Source of the DNA: Paracyclopina nana
Lineage: Eukaryota > Arthropoda > Copepoda > Cyclopoida > Cyclopettidae
Direction of reading: 5' to 3'
NCBI GenBank assembly: GCA_019096065.1
Contig: JAGUCH010000002.1
Location: 2,306,501-2,370,500, forward strand
DNA length: 64,000 bases
Positions 22,585-34,972 of the stretch are shown here, piece by piece. The notes below the pieces were generated by a model. That model did not search any database, had not been told where the DNA came from, and saw only the letters and a program-made list of their open reading frames with translations. Within the stretch, counting starts at the first letter, position 1. Each line of letters starts with the position of its first letter. The position numbers and the translations under genes were made by a program.

Positions 22585-25500
22585 TTAATGATTGTTGTGC
22601 CGAGCGTTTCCGCCTCCGCCGCCATTGTTGTCATTGCCGCCATTTTGGTTGAGATTGTGAGCATGTTCAAACATGTCGTGAAAGCTGAATGCTCCCCCAC
22701 TGACTGCAGATGACTTTTCACCAATTCCACCACTAGAGCTGTTCATTGCTGCATTGCGGGAATACTCTAAGGCAGCAGGAACATACCTGAAATAACCAAG
22801 CATTATTTCACCATGTGATTACTTTTGTTTTGCAAACAAAACCCACGTGTTATCGGGAGAACACCTTGAGCAGCTTCTTCTCAAGGCAGGCTTTTGTCTT
22901 GAGCCATGGCATCTCATGGCAAATCTTAGCTCTTCTGCCATTTCTGAACACAAACTCTGGTGATCAATTTGGGAGTTCTTCTTGGAGTTCCAGCAAAACT
23001 CAAGAACTGCAACTATGATTGCCACTGCCAGGCCGCACAAAAGAACCACAAACACCCCTCCAATATTCTTCACACTCAGGGGGTTTGCCTTGGAGTCTTT
23101 ACTTTTATCCTGTTACATGATATAGAGTAGTAGTTAAGTGGCTTGGTCATATTTCACAACATACCTGTCTTGTGCAGACATCTCCTGTATTTTTCCACCA
23201 TTTGTTGTACAGCATTTGTATTGTGCCTTTTTCTTGCAGCTCCAAAATGGCCAGTGACAAATGGTCTCTCCAAGGGGAGCCTTTTGGTGTGGCAATCCCA
23301 TAGCCCTTGGAATCAAGCAGACCTCCAATTTGGGTCAAATTGCAGTCCCTCTGTAAATAATGGGCCATTCCCATTCTTAGTGCTACATCTAGCTAAATCA
23401 ATTATTATTTACCTGGACAACATAGTCTAGCACTGTGGACTCCATGAGAAAAGCATAGCCCCCTCTTTTTACTCTAGCTATACCCTGTTCATAGTCCTTG
23501 ACAAATACTGCGGGTCGACTGGATTCCATAAACTTCCACATTTTCTTGTACACATCAATTTTGGAGTCCCTGAAGAAAGTCATGGTTGATCCTCCACTTA
23601 GCGTGCCGTAAGCAATTTCTGCGGCAAGGTTGCGTGAGTGAAAGTTGTATGGAGTTGCGCTCATTGTTTACCTTTTTGTTTTGATAAATCTTCCGCGTTT
23701 TCAATGGGAGTAATCATCCTTTCCACCGTGAGGAAAGCTGCCAAATTTGCAGTGTAAGAAGAGATGATGATGAGAGTGAAGAACCACCAAATTCCGCCCA
23801 CAATTCGGGTGGAGGCAGCTTTGGGATTCAGCCCTGAGCCTTGCCTCAAAAAGGTGCCAGTGATGAACCAGAACGAGTTGGAAATGGAAAATTGGTTTTC
23901 CATCACGTCACTCTCTTGGTCGCAAGGATGAGGATTGTTCCACTCATAAGGTGAGAACCGAGCCATTACAAATAGGGTGAAACTCACCAGAATGTAAGCT
24001 GCCAAGACATACCTGGAAAAGAGCAGAATACATGCAAAAATGCCAGTTTGGCCTACGATTTGGCAGCTATACTCACAGCCAAATTTCCACTGCCAAGGGA
24101 TTCATAAATGAGAAAAGCCTGGTAGGTTTCCCACTTGGAATTTTAAATAGGATGGAAATCCCCAAGTTCATGAAAGGTTTAGTGAAATCAATGACAGCTT
24201 CCCTGGCAAAGTTAATTGTCAGGGCTCCTATTGCGATGTCAGCTGTGCCAGCCATTAACTCTGCAATGAACGGATTTAGATATGGGATCTCTTAAGTGAG
24301 GTTAAATTCACAGCACCTTTCACCAAGCCATTCCACTTGCCACTGGTGAGATTTAAGGCGCCATAATTGTTGTCTGGCACCAGCTCGATAATGTATTTAA
24401 ATCCAACCTGATCTGAGATTTGCTCGATCAAATCCACACAAAAGCCCTATAAGAAAAGTTGAGAGGCAAAAAGTAGTGCAGGGTTGGCTACTTTTTGTCT
24501 GAATAATGTGAATATATATTGTGGTGTCTGGTTGTGAAAGCCCAGTACACAACTTCCTGTGCTTACCTCAAACCTATCATTTCCAGTTAGGGGAAATTCG
24601 TCCTTTTGCTTTCTAAACATGACAAAAGGCTCCTCTATCCTCGTCATGATCCTCATAGTAATATTCGGTGGTTTGCCTATAATGAAAAGAAATATTTTTA
24701 TCAACTTGGATATAGAATGAGGAGGCGAAGCCTTAAAATGGGAATTTAGTAATTTAATATGATATGTCAGTATATCAGTTTGCAATTAGGCTTTCTTTAT
24801 AAAAGTTGAAGATTAGTTGTTTGTTCGTGTGGTTACCTATTTGGCACATTTCCCAATCATCCAGCGAAACTACTCAAACGAAGAAATCTATGCTACGAAA
24901 TTCTTTTTCTAGGTCCACTGTTTACCTTGTAGAAAAGCATATTTGTCAGTGATGTTGAGCCTTCCCAAAGGAGTCCATTCTCCAACTTTGTCCATTTTAT
25001 CATCTTTCAGCTTCAGCAGGTCTAATTTGAAGTTGGTTCGTTTACTCTCAGCAAAGCTCACTGGTCCAGTCAGCCCTCGAAACTTTGTTGTGGCTATGTA
25101 ATTAAGCAACGTAGATCCTCCATTCCAAGGTAGTTCTTCTTCACAAGACAGATTCCTTTAATGCAAAAAAATAGCACAATTACTGATAAAAACGTCTGGT
25201 ACTCTTTTTTTTCCAATTTGTAGCTTCTTCACTAGTTAAGCTTACAATTTCTTACAAAAGTCCATAAAAATATCTGGTAACTCTTTGTCAAATCTGGCAG
25301 CGCTGAAACCAGTTAAATATTTGAAAAATGTATGAAAACGCCATAGAGGCTTTTCAAATATTGCCCAATTTTAAAATACTGACATGCCATGATTACTTAC
25401 GAGAGTTTGAGTTCAGGTCCAGCATCAATATTCTTTTGGAGTCCTTTAGCAAAAGCATACACAGAGTCAAACATGAGTGCAGGTTGGGTCAAAATCAGCT

Positions 25501-27651
25501 GAAATATGTTTTCAATGAAATAAGCACGAATTTAGAGTAGATTAGGAAATACTTGAGTTTTATTGAGGATTTTGTTGCCAATTTCTGGCAAACTTTCCAT
25601 CTCCTTGAGGATTTTCTTGGCATTCAAATTGTCCCCATCCACAATCCGGAAAGCAGTCATATTGACATTATTGTACTTGAAATCCTCCAAGTCAAACCTA
25701 TGTGAGGAAAATTGCAATTTTACTTTTTAAGGATGGCAAAAGATGTACTCACGCTTCAACATCAAAAGATGTAAACATGTAGTGGTATTTGTTATTGTTC
25801 ATTTGGAGCTGCAGAATTATTCTGAAGAAGTAGTTCATGTTGGAAGATCCTGTATCAACAATGATGTTTCTGATTCCCTTCTTCTTAATTTCTGACAGCA
25901 CCATTCTGTAGTTGTCTGGCGTGGTTTGCCTAATGTACAGCTCCAGATTTTTTGTGTAGGGGGTTCGAACCAGGTCTTGCAGTCGAACAAGTCCAAAATC
26001 ATCTTCATACAAGATGGCGGCTCGAGTCCAATTGAGGAACTTCATCATGTCCTGAAGTCAAAAAATTGTAAAATTACTCAGAAAAAAATAATGCTTTGAA
26101 AAGTTGCATTACTTTGTAGGCTTGATTCATCAGGTCTTGCGAGGGGTGCAAATTCAGGGAAAACTCCTTGAAAGTGTCTTCAAAATCACTTCTGTAAAAG
26201 ACATCCATTTGGTTATTTTGAGCATAAAGCATATGATATGTGAGAAAAGAAAGCATCAATTTTCTCATGTGACATTTGCTGTCTCATGTAGGTTGATCTT
26301 TCTTGCTGGCAGAACATCATAAATAGACCTACTATTTTCTGGTACAAAATGTAGTTCTATCGTGTCCACATTTTTTTCGATTTGAGTTCAAAGGAAAACT
26401 TTTCCTACTTTATATAGTAGCTTACCTGGCTTCCAAATGGGGAATGTCTAGAGCATCACAAAGGCTTTGAACGTGTGTGCCCAATAGCAAATCTGAGGGT
26501 CCAAAAAGTGCCAAAATGCCATGCTCCACTTGGTTGCAAACCTAGATCGAGACAAAAGCCCATAATATACAAGCTCCATTTGCTCTTCTACTCCATTACC
26601 TTTTTTGTAGTTCGGAACGAGTCTTCATTTGGCACATACTGAATGTCGTAGGTCAGTGAGTTGTTTGGCAGGACATCTTTGGCTTTGTTGATTCGAAACA
26701 CAGCATATTTGAAGGCTAATTCTATCGGGGAGTCTTTTTGGTCCTCTGCAAAGCAAATAAATTGGTTTTACATCTGGAGAGATTTGTTTACATTTTGCGT
26801 GACCGGTGCGCGGGTACGTTACTTGCGCGCATGCGCAGGAGATTCAAAACAAACCCTTGCCGAAATATTCAACTTTCACAATGGAAAAAGCTCTTTTGCT
26901 TTTAGTGAATGAAAATGTAAGGCTCAGTATCTGTGGCCATCTTTATTTGAGGGCAAACGAGCTCTGGAACAACCTTGGGTGTAAAAGTTAGGTTCATGAT
27001 CAAGATAATGAAGGTCCCTTCCCCCTTTTCCCTCCTTTTAAAGGCTCGTAGTTTAGCCATCAAGCCAAATATCAGCATGAATCTCAGCAAAGGGAGGAAA
27101 CGATAAAATGGGAAATTACCATGGGAGTGAGACCTTTCTTCACTTATCTCAGCTGACATTTTTATGGCAGGAAGGAAGATTTATTTGCATGAGCCAAACA
27201 CAAGGAAACCATAAAGGCTCTTGTGTAAGCCCATGATAAATTTGCCTACAGCTTATCATTATGGCTACTTTTCAGTCAAATGGTGTAGTCAGGAAGCAGA
27301 AACTAATGAAAGGCTATTTCAAATAGGACCTTTTCTCCTTCTTGCTGGAAGAAGAAGAAGAAGCTTTCTCAAGTTTTTTTACTGTGGCAAAGTTAGGCCA
27401 TAAAATAATTGCAGTAAAAAAGTCTTACTAGACATTCATGCAAAACTAGTGCTAAAACAATTCATGTCTCTTAGTTTTACATCAATATTGCCAAATCATT
27501 TATTACATTTTCCAATTTTTCTCCAATTTTTCAACTTGCCTGTGAAGATGGCACCAATCCTGATTTTATAGGGCAATCCATGTGAAAAGTGGGTCAACTG
27601 AAGCAGGAGTAAAAGGAGTGGAAGCATCAGCACTGCATGAATTTGATCCAT
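22585..27651 (-). CDS. kainate-type ionotropic glutamate receptor
   Basis: Ligand-gated cation channel. Sixteen exons (27540-27651, 26600-26745, 26426-26541, 26113-26191, 25753-26051, 25553-25697, 25401-25498, 24926-25155, 24567-24676, 24317-24446, 24077-24260, 23672-24012, 23413-23618, 23165-23350, 22847-23109, 22585-22786) close to 948 aa. There is a signal peptide ([16 protein letters not shown]), an amino-terminal domain to ~residue 370, and ligand-binding halves with [17 protein letters not shown] (Arg kept; the usual PLT reads ALT) and YAFLMEST (Glu kept). The gate is [15 protein letters not shown] and M4 follows VKNIGGVF. The pore reads GTFLRQGSG, with Arg encoded at the Q/R site (codon 23844-23846). 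The tail is Gly/Asn-rich ([16 protein letters not shown]). Intron 1 uses a GC donor. Confidence 0.94.
26827..26837. promoter_or_regulatory. NRF1-like site GCGCATGCGCA
   Basis: CpG-rich patch (about 26805-26845) in the first intron of the receptor gene, carrying GCGCATGCGCA, the core of the NRF1 palindrome also seen at 17036. An intronic regulatory role is inferred only. Confidence 0.3.
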
Positions 27652-29870
27652 TTTCAGCTTTCTTCTGTGGTGTCAAGCTCTTCTTCTTTTGGGGGGCACA
27701 AACACTTTTGGCAAGCTTGGTAAATATTCTGGCCAATGCACATCAAAAGAAAGGCCATTTCTGCCCAGAGATATAGCAGCTTTTTATATTTGCCATGGAA
27801 GACATAACTAATGCATGTCCTACTTCTTTTGGTGCTTTTTAACAACTGAAGAAGCCCTTGGTGGAGGCACGAACGCGAACACAACTTGCTGGGAAAACGC
27901 CTCGGCCTGAGGGGATGCATTGAAAGATAACCATCTGCGAAAGCCCCAGGGAAATACTGATTGTATCATGATTGAGTGGCACAACCTTGAAAATTATTAT
28001 TGCTCTTCTAAACATGGGTTTTTCCGCCTCAGCTTTCCTTAGAATTTTTTCGTATTTTTGGCCCATGCGATTTCTGGTTTTGCAATTCAAATTATGATTT
28101 ATTGCAGGCTGTGAACATTCAAATATAGAATTATCCAACTTCACATCTATTTGCCTTCAAATTTGGCTAAATTTAAAGTGATGATGTCAGGATTTTTTTT
28201 TTGACAAAAAGCTATAATAAAACGAATATAGCAATATGCTCAGTGGCAAACTGTGTCTCAGCACACCACTCGTGCTGCTCGTCGCCGTTGTGCAGTCGAA
28301 GTAGTAGAGAAGCTTTCTCAGCTTTTTGGTTGTGTGAAGCTGCTCTCAGTTCAAAGGACAGCTGGGCATGTCCTTGTCTCATTAGGACTTGAGAAAGTGG
28401 TTTGCTAACTTTATAGACTTGCTGAGGAGAAGAAAGCTCCAAAATAATCCATCCCAACAAATCTGGGAGTTATTTCACTTGAAAATCTCTGATGATTATT
28501 TCTTCCGCCAAACTGCCATTCTCAACTGAGGTTTTTATTTGGAAAGCTGCTCTCCTATGGGCTTTGCCTCGCAGTAGTTGTAGTATGTATGGCTGGATGC
28601 TTTGGCACAAAAAGCTTGCTTTTATGCTAGCTGGCTTTTGCTTGACTTTTACAGGGTGGCTCAAAATATGAAGATTGATTCAAGGCTTTTTTTTCAAACT
28701 TGCTTTAAATTGAGGACTGAATAATTACATGAAAATTACAAAGAGGTTGCGTGCTTCATTTATTACAGTGGCACTAGGCTTTGAATTGAATTACAAAATT
28801 GGGCCCACAACAGATGTTGCTTTTATTTTATTTGTTAGCCCCATCTGTGGCTGTGTTCATAGTGTGAACAATTACAGCTTGGGGACCATTATTATTGTAC
28901 TGTGTGTGGCAGCAACGCAGCAGAAAACTAGATTGCATCTCCTAGCACATTGTGTGTAATATTAAGTTCAGCAAAATGTACCACATAGTACTACATACTA
29001 ATATGGAAAGCAGCTCTCAAGAGAGAGAGAGAGGAAATAACGTTTAGAATCAGGCAAAGTAGTGGTGCATCATCATCATGTCATATAATAGTAAAATGGC
29101 CTCTCGAGTCAGCTTTCTGAGAAATGGCATTGAGTCATTTGCCTCGCTCGCGAGCCTCATTCATATGCATTATGGGAGACCATTAAAGCTATGATATAGC
29201 AGTGACGCTTTACTATATTTCACTGTGACATGTCTAGTGCACGAATGGTTCTCCCTGTTTGTGTAGAAAATAAGCTAGAAAGCTAGTAGCAAGAAAATCC
29301 CCACAATTACCCTTGCATCTCGAGATGTAGCTACTTATATTATAGGAAATGAAAACGAGCTGAGTATTCCTAATACAGCCCCCAAAAGCATAATTGAAGG
29401 CTGATTTTTGCTGCAAAATGAAAATCATAAAAATGTACTTCAAAGTTTAGTTCTGGATCTGTTCCTCTGCTGATGTGAACATATGTGAGCAAATATTTTT
29501 GTTTCAGAGTGCAAAATATGTGTCTGACGCATGATTTAGCATGACCATTCGCCAATTTGCCATTTCAATACTATTTCATAGCAACCATTACAATCTTGCA
29601 AATTTTGCGATTTTTAGCGAATGCTGCACCAAAGTTTGGTGATTTATTAGAGCTTAGCATAATAAGTGCATTCTGCCGAAAAACTTTTTGCTTTTGACGA
29701 CTTTATGATGGCTGTTTATCATGATTACAATGACATTCCTATAACTAACAATAGCTATAGGATTTAGTGTAGCCAAAATTGTATTATCTTGTTTATTTCT
29801 TAATCAAAAGCGGCAACATTATGCAAAATTTTGCTGTTGATTTGAGGTTGTTGCTGAGTGGTGAAAAACA
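27652..29870. other. intergenic region, no gene seen
   Basis: 2.2 kb between the receptor start codon and the end of the lectin gene. Open frames of up to ~100 codons have no recognisable motif, signal peptide or splice continuation. There is a short GA-repeat at about 29020-29035. It probably contains the receptor promoter. Confidence 0.45.
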
Positions 29871-32848
29871 TCATTGCAAGTTAGTTTCACATAGGGAAGA
29901 ACCTGTATCAGTACATCTCAAATTGCTCCACAAGTATCCAATTGTAACGGGATGAAGACCAACACAAGTTTGGAAGTCTTCCTCGATTGGCTGATTTCCA
30001 GCCCATCCTGAGAAAGCAACATTTTTGCCAGTGCTTCTGTAAACAAATCTAAAGCAGAAAATCAAAATAGGGAAATAATAAGGAGAAAGCAATCCCATTA
30101 CTGTCCATCTCCTTGATGATCATGAATGCCAAACCAGACGTGATTAAGAGAGGGCAAAAGCAGAGGTTCAATGGCATAGAAGACGTATCCATTGGTGAAC
30201 TGATCTTGGGGCTCGAAAAGTTTGCCTCCTTTCACTGCACAATTGGTAGCAGCTTCTTCAAAGGGCAAAGGTTCAGTTTCAAAGAAGTAGCATTTCATGC
30301 CAACCTTGGTCCATCCAGTGGGGCATGCTAATAAGAAAATAGGTGGAGTCATTCGAGGTGAAAAGCTTTTTTTACCTTTCCTGGCAGTTCTCAAGGGATC
30401 TTCTTCACAAATGGAGCTGAGGTGGTATTCACAAAAGTAATCAAACCAATTAGAAGAAGATATTTCTTGGAAGCTAGCGCAGCCTTCACCTGGCCTCATT
30501 TCTGGCTGGTCGGGATTCCAAACATGCTTCAAAGCAACCTCTTTGCCAGAAGAGGCATACTCAAACCTAAATCATGGTATATTGAATAAATTCAAATTTG
30601 TGAGCTCAAAAAAGTGGTAAATAAATGTATGTGAGTACTTGTCAGTTTGATCTGATTTCACGAGGCCAATCCAGGATGATTGACTTCTGGGAATGGAATC
30701 GAATACCAGCTGGTTAGTATTCACTTCCATAGGCTCAAATAATTTTCCTCCTTTGGAAATACAGCTATCATAAGCTTCCCAGTAGGGCTTGGTGTCAGCC
30801 TCATAGTAGTAGCACTTGGTACCAATCCGTTGCCACTTGTCAGGACAAGGTGGGAGTGCTTGAGTCACTGCTGGAGCTTCACAAACAAAAGCTGCCAAAT
30901 CTGAGCAACTCAGTTCACTCCATTGGTACATGGGGTATAACACTTGGTATCCCACACATCTATGAACATTTGGGTTGGCAGGTTGACCCAGGGCCCATTC
31001 TTGATATTGAGCAGGTTCACCATTACTCAAATACACAAACCTTAAATTGAAAATTTAAAAAAAGCATTGTATCAAAAGTGAAGTATGTACCACTTACTCT
31101 GCTTGAGTTGATGGATTTACCACACCAATCCATACCGGAGCTAAGCTAAGGTTGATAATGGGTGACATGGCATCATACACTGCTCTCGCTGTTTCTCTGT
31201 CTTTGGGCTCAAAGATTTTGCCTCCTTTTTTGTAGCATTCGCTCGCAGAATGGCTGAATTGCTGAGCCTGAGCAACAAACAAGTAGCAAACTGAGTTTAT
31301 CTTGGTCCATCCAATTAGGCAACCTTCTCCATTGAGGCTTTGAATTGGATCTTGCCTAAAAACGCTTTTCGTTGTTGTGTAAGCCTCTGTAGTGATTGTG
31401 GTTGTGGTGGTTGTGGTAGTGGTGGTTGTGGTAGTGGTGGTTGTGGTTGATATGGTGGTTGAGGTGATTTTTGGTGATTTACGGCAAATTTTGACCAAAG
31501 TTGGCTTGGTTACATTTCTTGGTATATCCATGTCTTCAGAGCAAACAGTGACTTCATTATCAGAGCATTTGGACTCATAAGTGGTTTCAGGCATCAATTG
31601 AACAATCTCATCACACTCCTTCTTCACTTGAGTATCACAAGACTCTTTTGGCAGCTTGAAAGTCATCTGAGGAGGAACAATACACTTGAAAATGTATCCG
31701 ATACATACACTTGTGTACTGCTGCTACTTACTCTTTGTTGCACTTTTTCGCACAGTTTTTCGCCCATAACCACTGGGCAAATTGGAGGTCCACAGACTTT
31801 TGCCTCCTCTTGGTGGCAAGATGTTTTAGGGAACTTTTTCATTTTCTGCACTTTTTTGAATTCGCATTTCTATGATCAATTCGAACAAAAATGTGGATAC
31901 ATTTGACAAATTATTTAGGCATAGTTACTTTGGTTTCTCCTGGTTCGGCAGAGCACTCGTAAACATCTTCTTCGACCATTTTCTCCTCCATCATTTCCTC
32001 ACAAACTGAAGCGTAATTGATGATTATTCAGGAGATTTTTGCAATTTTGAACATTTACCAATTTCATAATCATATTTGCAAACTTCAGGATACTTTTCCC
32101 TTTCCAGCAAAGTCATGTTGCAATTCTTTTCTGGCTTTCTTCTGCACACTTCAACTTCCACAGGCTTGGCTTCACTGATGTAATCTGAAAATAAAATCTT
32201 TTTTGAACGCAATAATCAATTTTACTACTTTTTGATCTGACCAATTTTGCAGTTTTTCATGATGACATCATGACAATCTTGCACTTTCCTGGGTAAATAA
32301 TTGACCACTGGAACCTTTCACAATGGAAAAAAATTGTGAATAATTACATAATAGCTAAAGTGTAGTATATGTTTACATCATGGCAACTTCTCAAAGTTTG
32401 GTTGAAGCAACTGATGGATTTGGTGTCTTCAAGCAAAGCAATATCCACAACTTTGGACAAGCAATCGAACCCATCTGGGTTAGTCTCATTTGCTTTCATA
32501 AGTAAGAACTGCTTTTCCTCCTCAGTGATTCTCGAAGTCATAGGAATATCATCCAAGCTATAAAGTCCTCGTCCATCAGTAGACTTGGCATTCAAGTTAA
32601 AATTTACCTAATAATAATAAAAATTCGTAATCTCTTTGGATTAAGTCAATTTAGTAAAAATGCCTCACAAAATTAGCTGAAACTTGAGCTAAATCATGGG
32701 AATATCGTCTTCCTTGTCTAGAAGCAGGCTTGTCAATCTTGTAAGCTTGCGCTGCTAAAAGGCCGCACAAAAGTACCTAATGAAAATACCCTTTTTATTA
32801 AAAAAAATCTAAGTTGAGTTTTGAGCTTACTTTAAGAGTCGATTCCAT
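29871..32848 (-). CDS. secreted Cys-rich, mucin-like triple C-type lectin
   Basis: Likely extracellular glycan-binding or adhesive protein. Twelve exons (32831-32848, 32669-32776, 32377-32607, 32242-32314, 32059-32184, 31929-32005, 31732-31869, 31098-31666, 30639-31040, 30376-30566, 30102-30327, 29871-30048) close to 778 aa. A signal peptide (MESTLKVLLCGLLAAQA) is followed by a region of many spaced Cys (about 65-360). A Thr run follows (~365-400), then three CTLDs, each opening C-x3-4-W and carrying KGGK-(I/L)FEP. CTLD ends are SELSCSDLAAFVCE, WFDYFCEYHLSSICE and WSNLRCTDTGSSLCE. Canonical EPN/QPD Ca2+-binding triplets are not obvious, so Ca2+-dependent sugar binding is uncertain. The same KGGK/RLFEP signature recurs in the gene at 38468. 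Confidence 0.88.
31376..31466. repeat. ACC/ACA trinucleotide tract encoding a Thr run
   Basis: A GGT/TGT-rich run on the + strand, read on the minus strand as roughly twenty consecutive or near-consecutive Thr codons in the lectin gene. It is a probable O-glycosylated linker and probably length-polymorphic. Confidence 0.8.
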
Positions 32849-33597
32849 GACTTCCGTGACTGGACTCGGACAAGTTTCAACTGATCAACTTCAAATGTTG
32901 AGCCTTTTTATATAACTTGATTTCTGGCTCACCCAAAAGATTTCACGGTTGAAATGGTATAATCTAAAAGCGGGAGCCGTGCACAAGTTAATATGATAGT
33001 GCCATTTCTTAACACTCTACTGTTAGCTTTAGAGATAAGAATCGCTTGATGGCTATATAAGTGAAAATCTTAAAAATTATTGAAATTAAAAGTTAGGAGA
33101 ACAAGTATCTTGCGAAAATTGTGCTACATCATCGCACTTCAATTTCTGGGATAATTTTATCTAGATTTGACTGTTGAACTAATTTTTCAAACCAATCGAA
33201 TTTATGTAGATTTGACAGTTGAACTAATTTTTAAACAAGTCTTCTGCTGCCTATTTGGGATGCAATTTTCAAGATTCTTTCAGTTGCCAATTAGTATGAA
33301 TTTGCATAGACAAGGAACATCTTTTTAAAGTCAATGTAAGATGCGAAACAATCAGTGCTAAAACCAGCGAACCGCATTTTTTTCCCATTTTCTATTCTGA
33401 CTGCTGATGTGATCTTTTTTGATAGCTCCTCCGTTTGGTTGCTTGGTTTTGATTGATCCATGCATGAATATTTAACAATGCACGTGACCGCTAGTTTCAC
33501 TATCAACTTGTTTATTTTTCATATCATAGAATGAATATTTATTTCATTGCGCTAGATGTATTCACAGAATACATTATAAAGATAAAAGTAGACCATT
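32849..33597. other. spacer between lectin and DM4/12 genes
   Basis: 750 bp of AT-rich sequence with a short duplicated phrase (ATTTGACTGTTGAACTAATTTTT near 33166 and a variant near 33211). No gene is seen. It contains the lectin promoter. Confidence 0.45.
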
Positions 33598-34385
33598 TCA
33601 ATCAGATTCCTCATTGAACGTTGGCAAATACTGAGCAATTGACCCATCAGTATCATCAAAGCACTAAAAATATGAAGTATCAAGGTTTGACACATTATGA
33701 TCGTTATCTGAAAATTGTAATTAGCTTGCATGTACCTCAAATAGAGTGTAAGGACATTGCTCTTCGAATTGGGTACAGTTTTTGAAAAAGTGTCCAATTC
33801 TTTGAGCATCCAAGTAGTCTGATTCCACTGAAGTTGAGTCGAGAACATGGGAAGGTGTGAGCAATAAATTGACCATGTCTCCCATCAAGCCCTCATCATT
33901 TGTTGGAGTACTCGCCACTTCACAGATTGCTCTCAGAATACAGTCATGACTTGTGACTCCATCTGGGAAACTCACAACGGATGGCAAAAAAATTTCCAGC
34001 TTTTTTAAGGCTAATTCACTATCAGAAATGTGTCTTGATATGTCTCTCTTTTTCCTTCCCAAACTAAAATTAAGGTTTGATTTTGAAAATGGTTAATTTC
34101 GAGAGTGGGTTTTTATCCAAGGGTTCGATACTAAGTCGATTACCTGGGCAAATCAAACGAATATGGAAATGGCACATTTGCTGTCATTGATGTACTCAAT
34201 CCTTCCAAGGGAACTTTGAGGGACAACCTCATCGTGAATCTCCAATTAGTTGAGGTTGGAATGAGGAATCTTCGATGCCTTGACAGCAATCTTGTTGACC
34301 CCTCTTCTTCCAATATTGCCAATGACTCGTAACCAAAAATTGACCTGATTAGCATGAAGCAGATGAAGCCGATTGTCAACTTCAT
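33598..34385 (-). CDS. DM4/12-family secreted protein, paralogue 1
   Basis: Arthropod family of unknown function. Three exons (34144-34385, 33736-34063, 33598-33663) give 211 aa. I chose MKLTIGFICFMLIRSIFG as the signal peptide. An in-frame Met 18 codons upstream is possible. Dibasic sites follow: LSRHRR before FLIP, and GRKKRD, both typical proprotein-convertase sites. The DM4/12 core is GVTSHDCILRAICEVA...NLLLTPSHVLD, then DYLDAQRIGHFFKNC and QCPYTLFECFDD, with conserved Cys. Exon count, phases (2 then 0) and length equal those of the gene at 34973-35763, so the pair is a tandem duplication. Confidence 0.9.
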
Positions 34386-34712
34386 TTTGCACATCATATG
34401 TTGTGCTTTGCCAATCAACATGCTGACTGATGAAATCAATCAAGTGAAGCTAATACTTATTCGGGAGGGTAAAGAAGCATGAATAGCCCTGATTCTTCAG
34501 TGGGAAATTTAAATTGGTAATTCTTGTGGCATGCATGTACCGATATGAGGTCATGCGCATTCATTTTTTTCGTATTGCAAATACAAAAGCCTTATAATTA
34601 AATACGTAACTTCAGACATGTAGTATTTTTTTTAGCTTGATTGTCTGGAGTTCTACTCGATTTCATGGTAAAAACTTTTTTCTGAAGCTGAAAGGAATAT
34701 GAACATAGCACC

Positions 34713-34867
34713 AGCCCGGTTCCAACAATGAAAATCAGTATAGTATGGACACCTTACTTATACTTATAAGTATAGTATGGTGCCTGCTAGCTCGCGCGCT
34801 CAGCTGCACCATACTATACTAGTTAATCGTACTTATACTATACTTATTTTGTTGTTGGAACCGGGCT
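34713..34867. mobile_element. foldback MITE-like element
   Basis: A 155-bp element with 16-bp perfect terminal inverted repeats (AGCCCGGTTCCAACAA / TTGTTGGAACCGGGCT). Inside is a second hairpin whose arms include TAGTATGGTGC and GCACCATACTA around a short GC-rich loop. It sits between the two DM4/12 genes with ACC on both sides, a possible 3-bp target duplication. There is no coding capacity. Confidence 0.85.
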
Positions 34868-34972
34868 ACCATTAAAGACTGGATATAGCTGTTACCATCA
34901 TTTATTTATCATGTGCATGAAGAACTTTTATTTTTTGTCATCAGATGAATTATAGCACAATTAAAATTGAAC

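Noticed and set aside
26902-27159. Alternative first exon for the receptor (85-codon frame)
   Set aside because: It lacks the N-terminal lobe motif and a fitting donor, while the exon at 27540-27651 supplies leader plus [10 protein letters not shown] in phase.
27654-28144. Minus-strand frames upstream of the receptor start
   Set aside because: No signal peptide, no conserved motif and no phase-compatible splice to the receptor exons. The signal-peptide exon at 27540-27651 explains the gene start.
31392-31580. Plus-strand Val-rich open frame
   Set aside because: It is the antisense reading of the Thr codon tract in the lectin gene.
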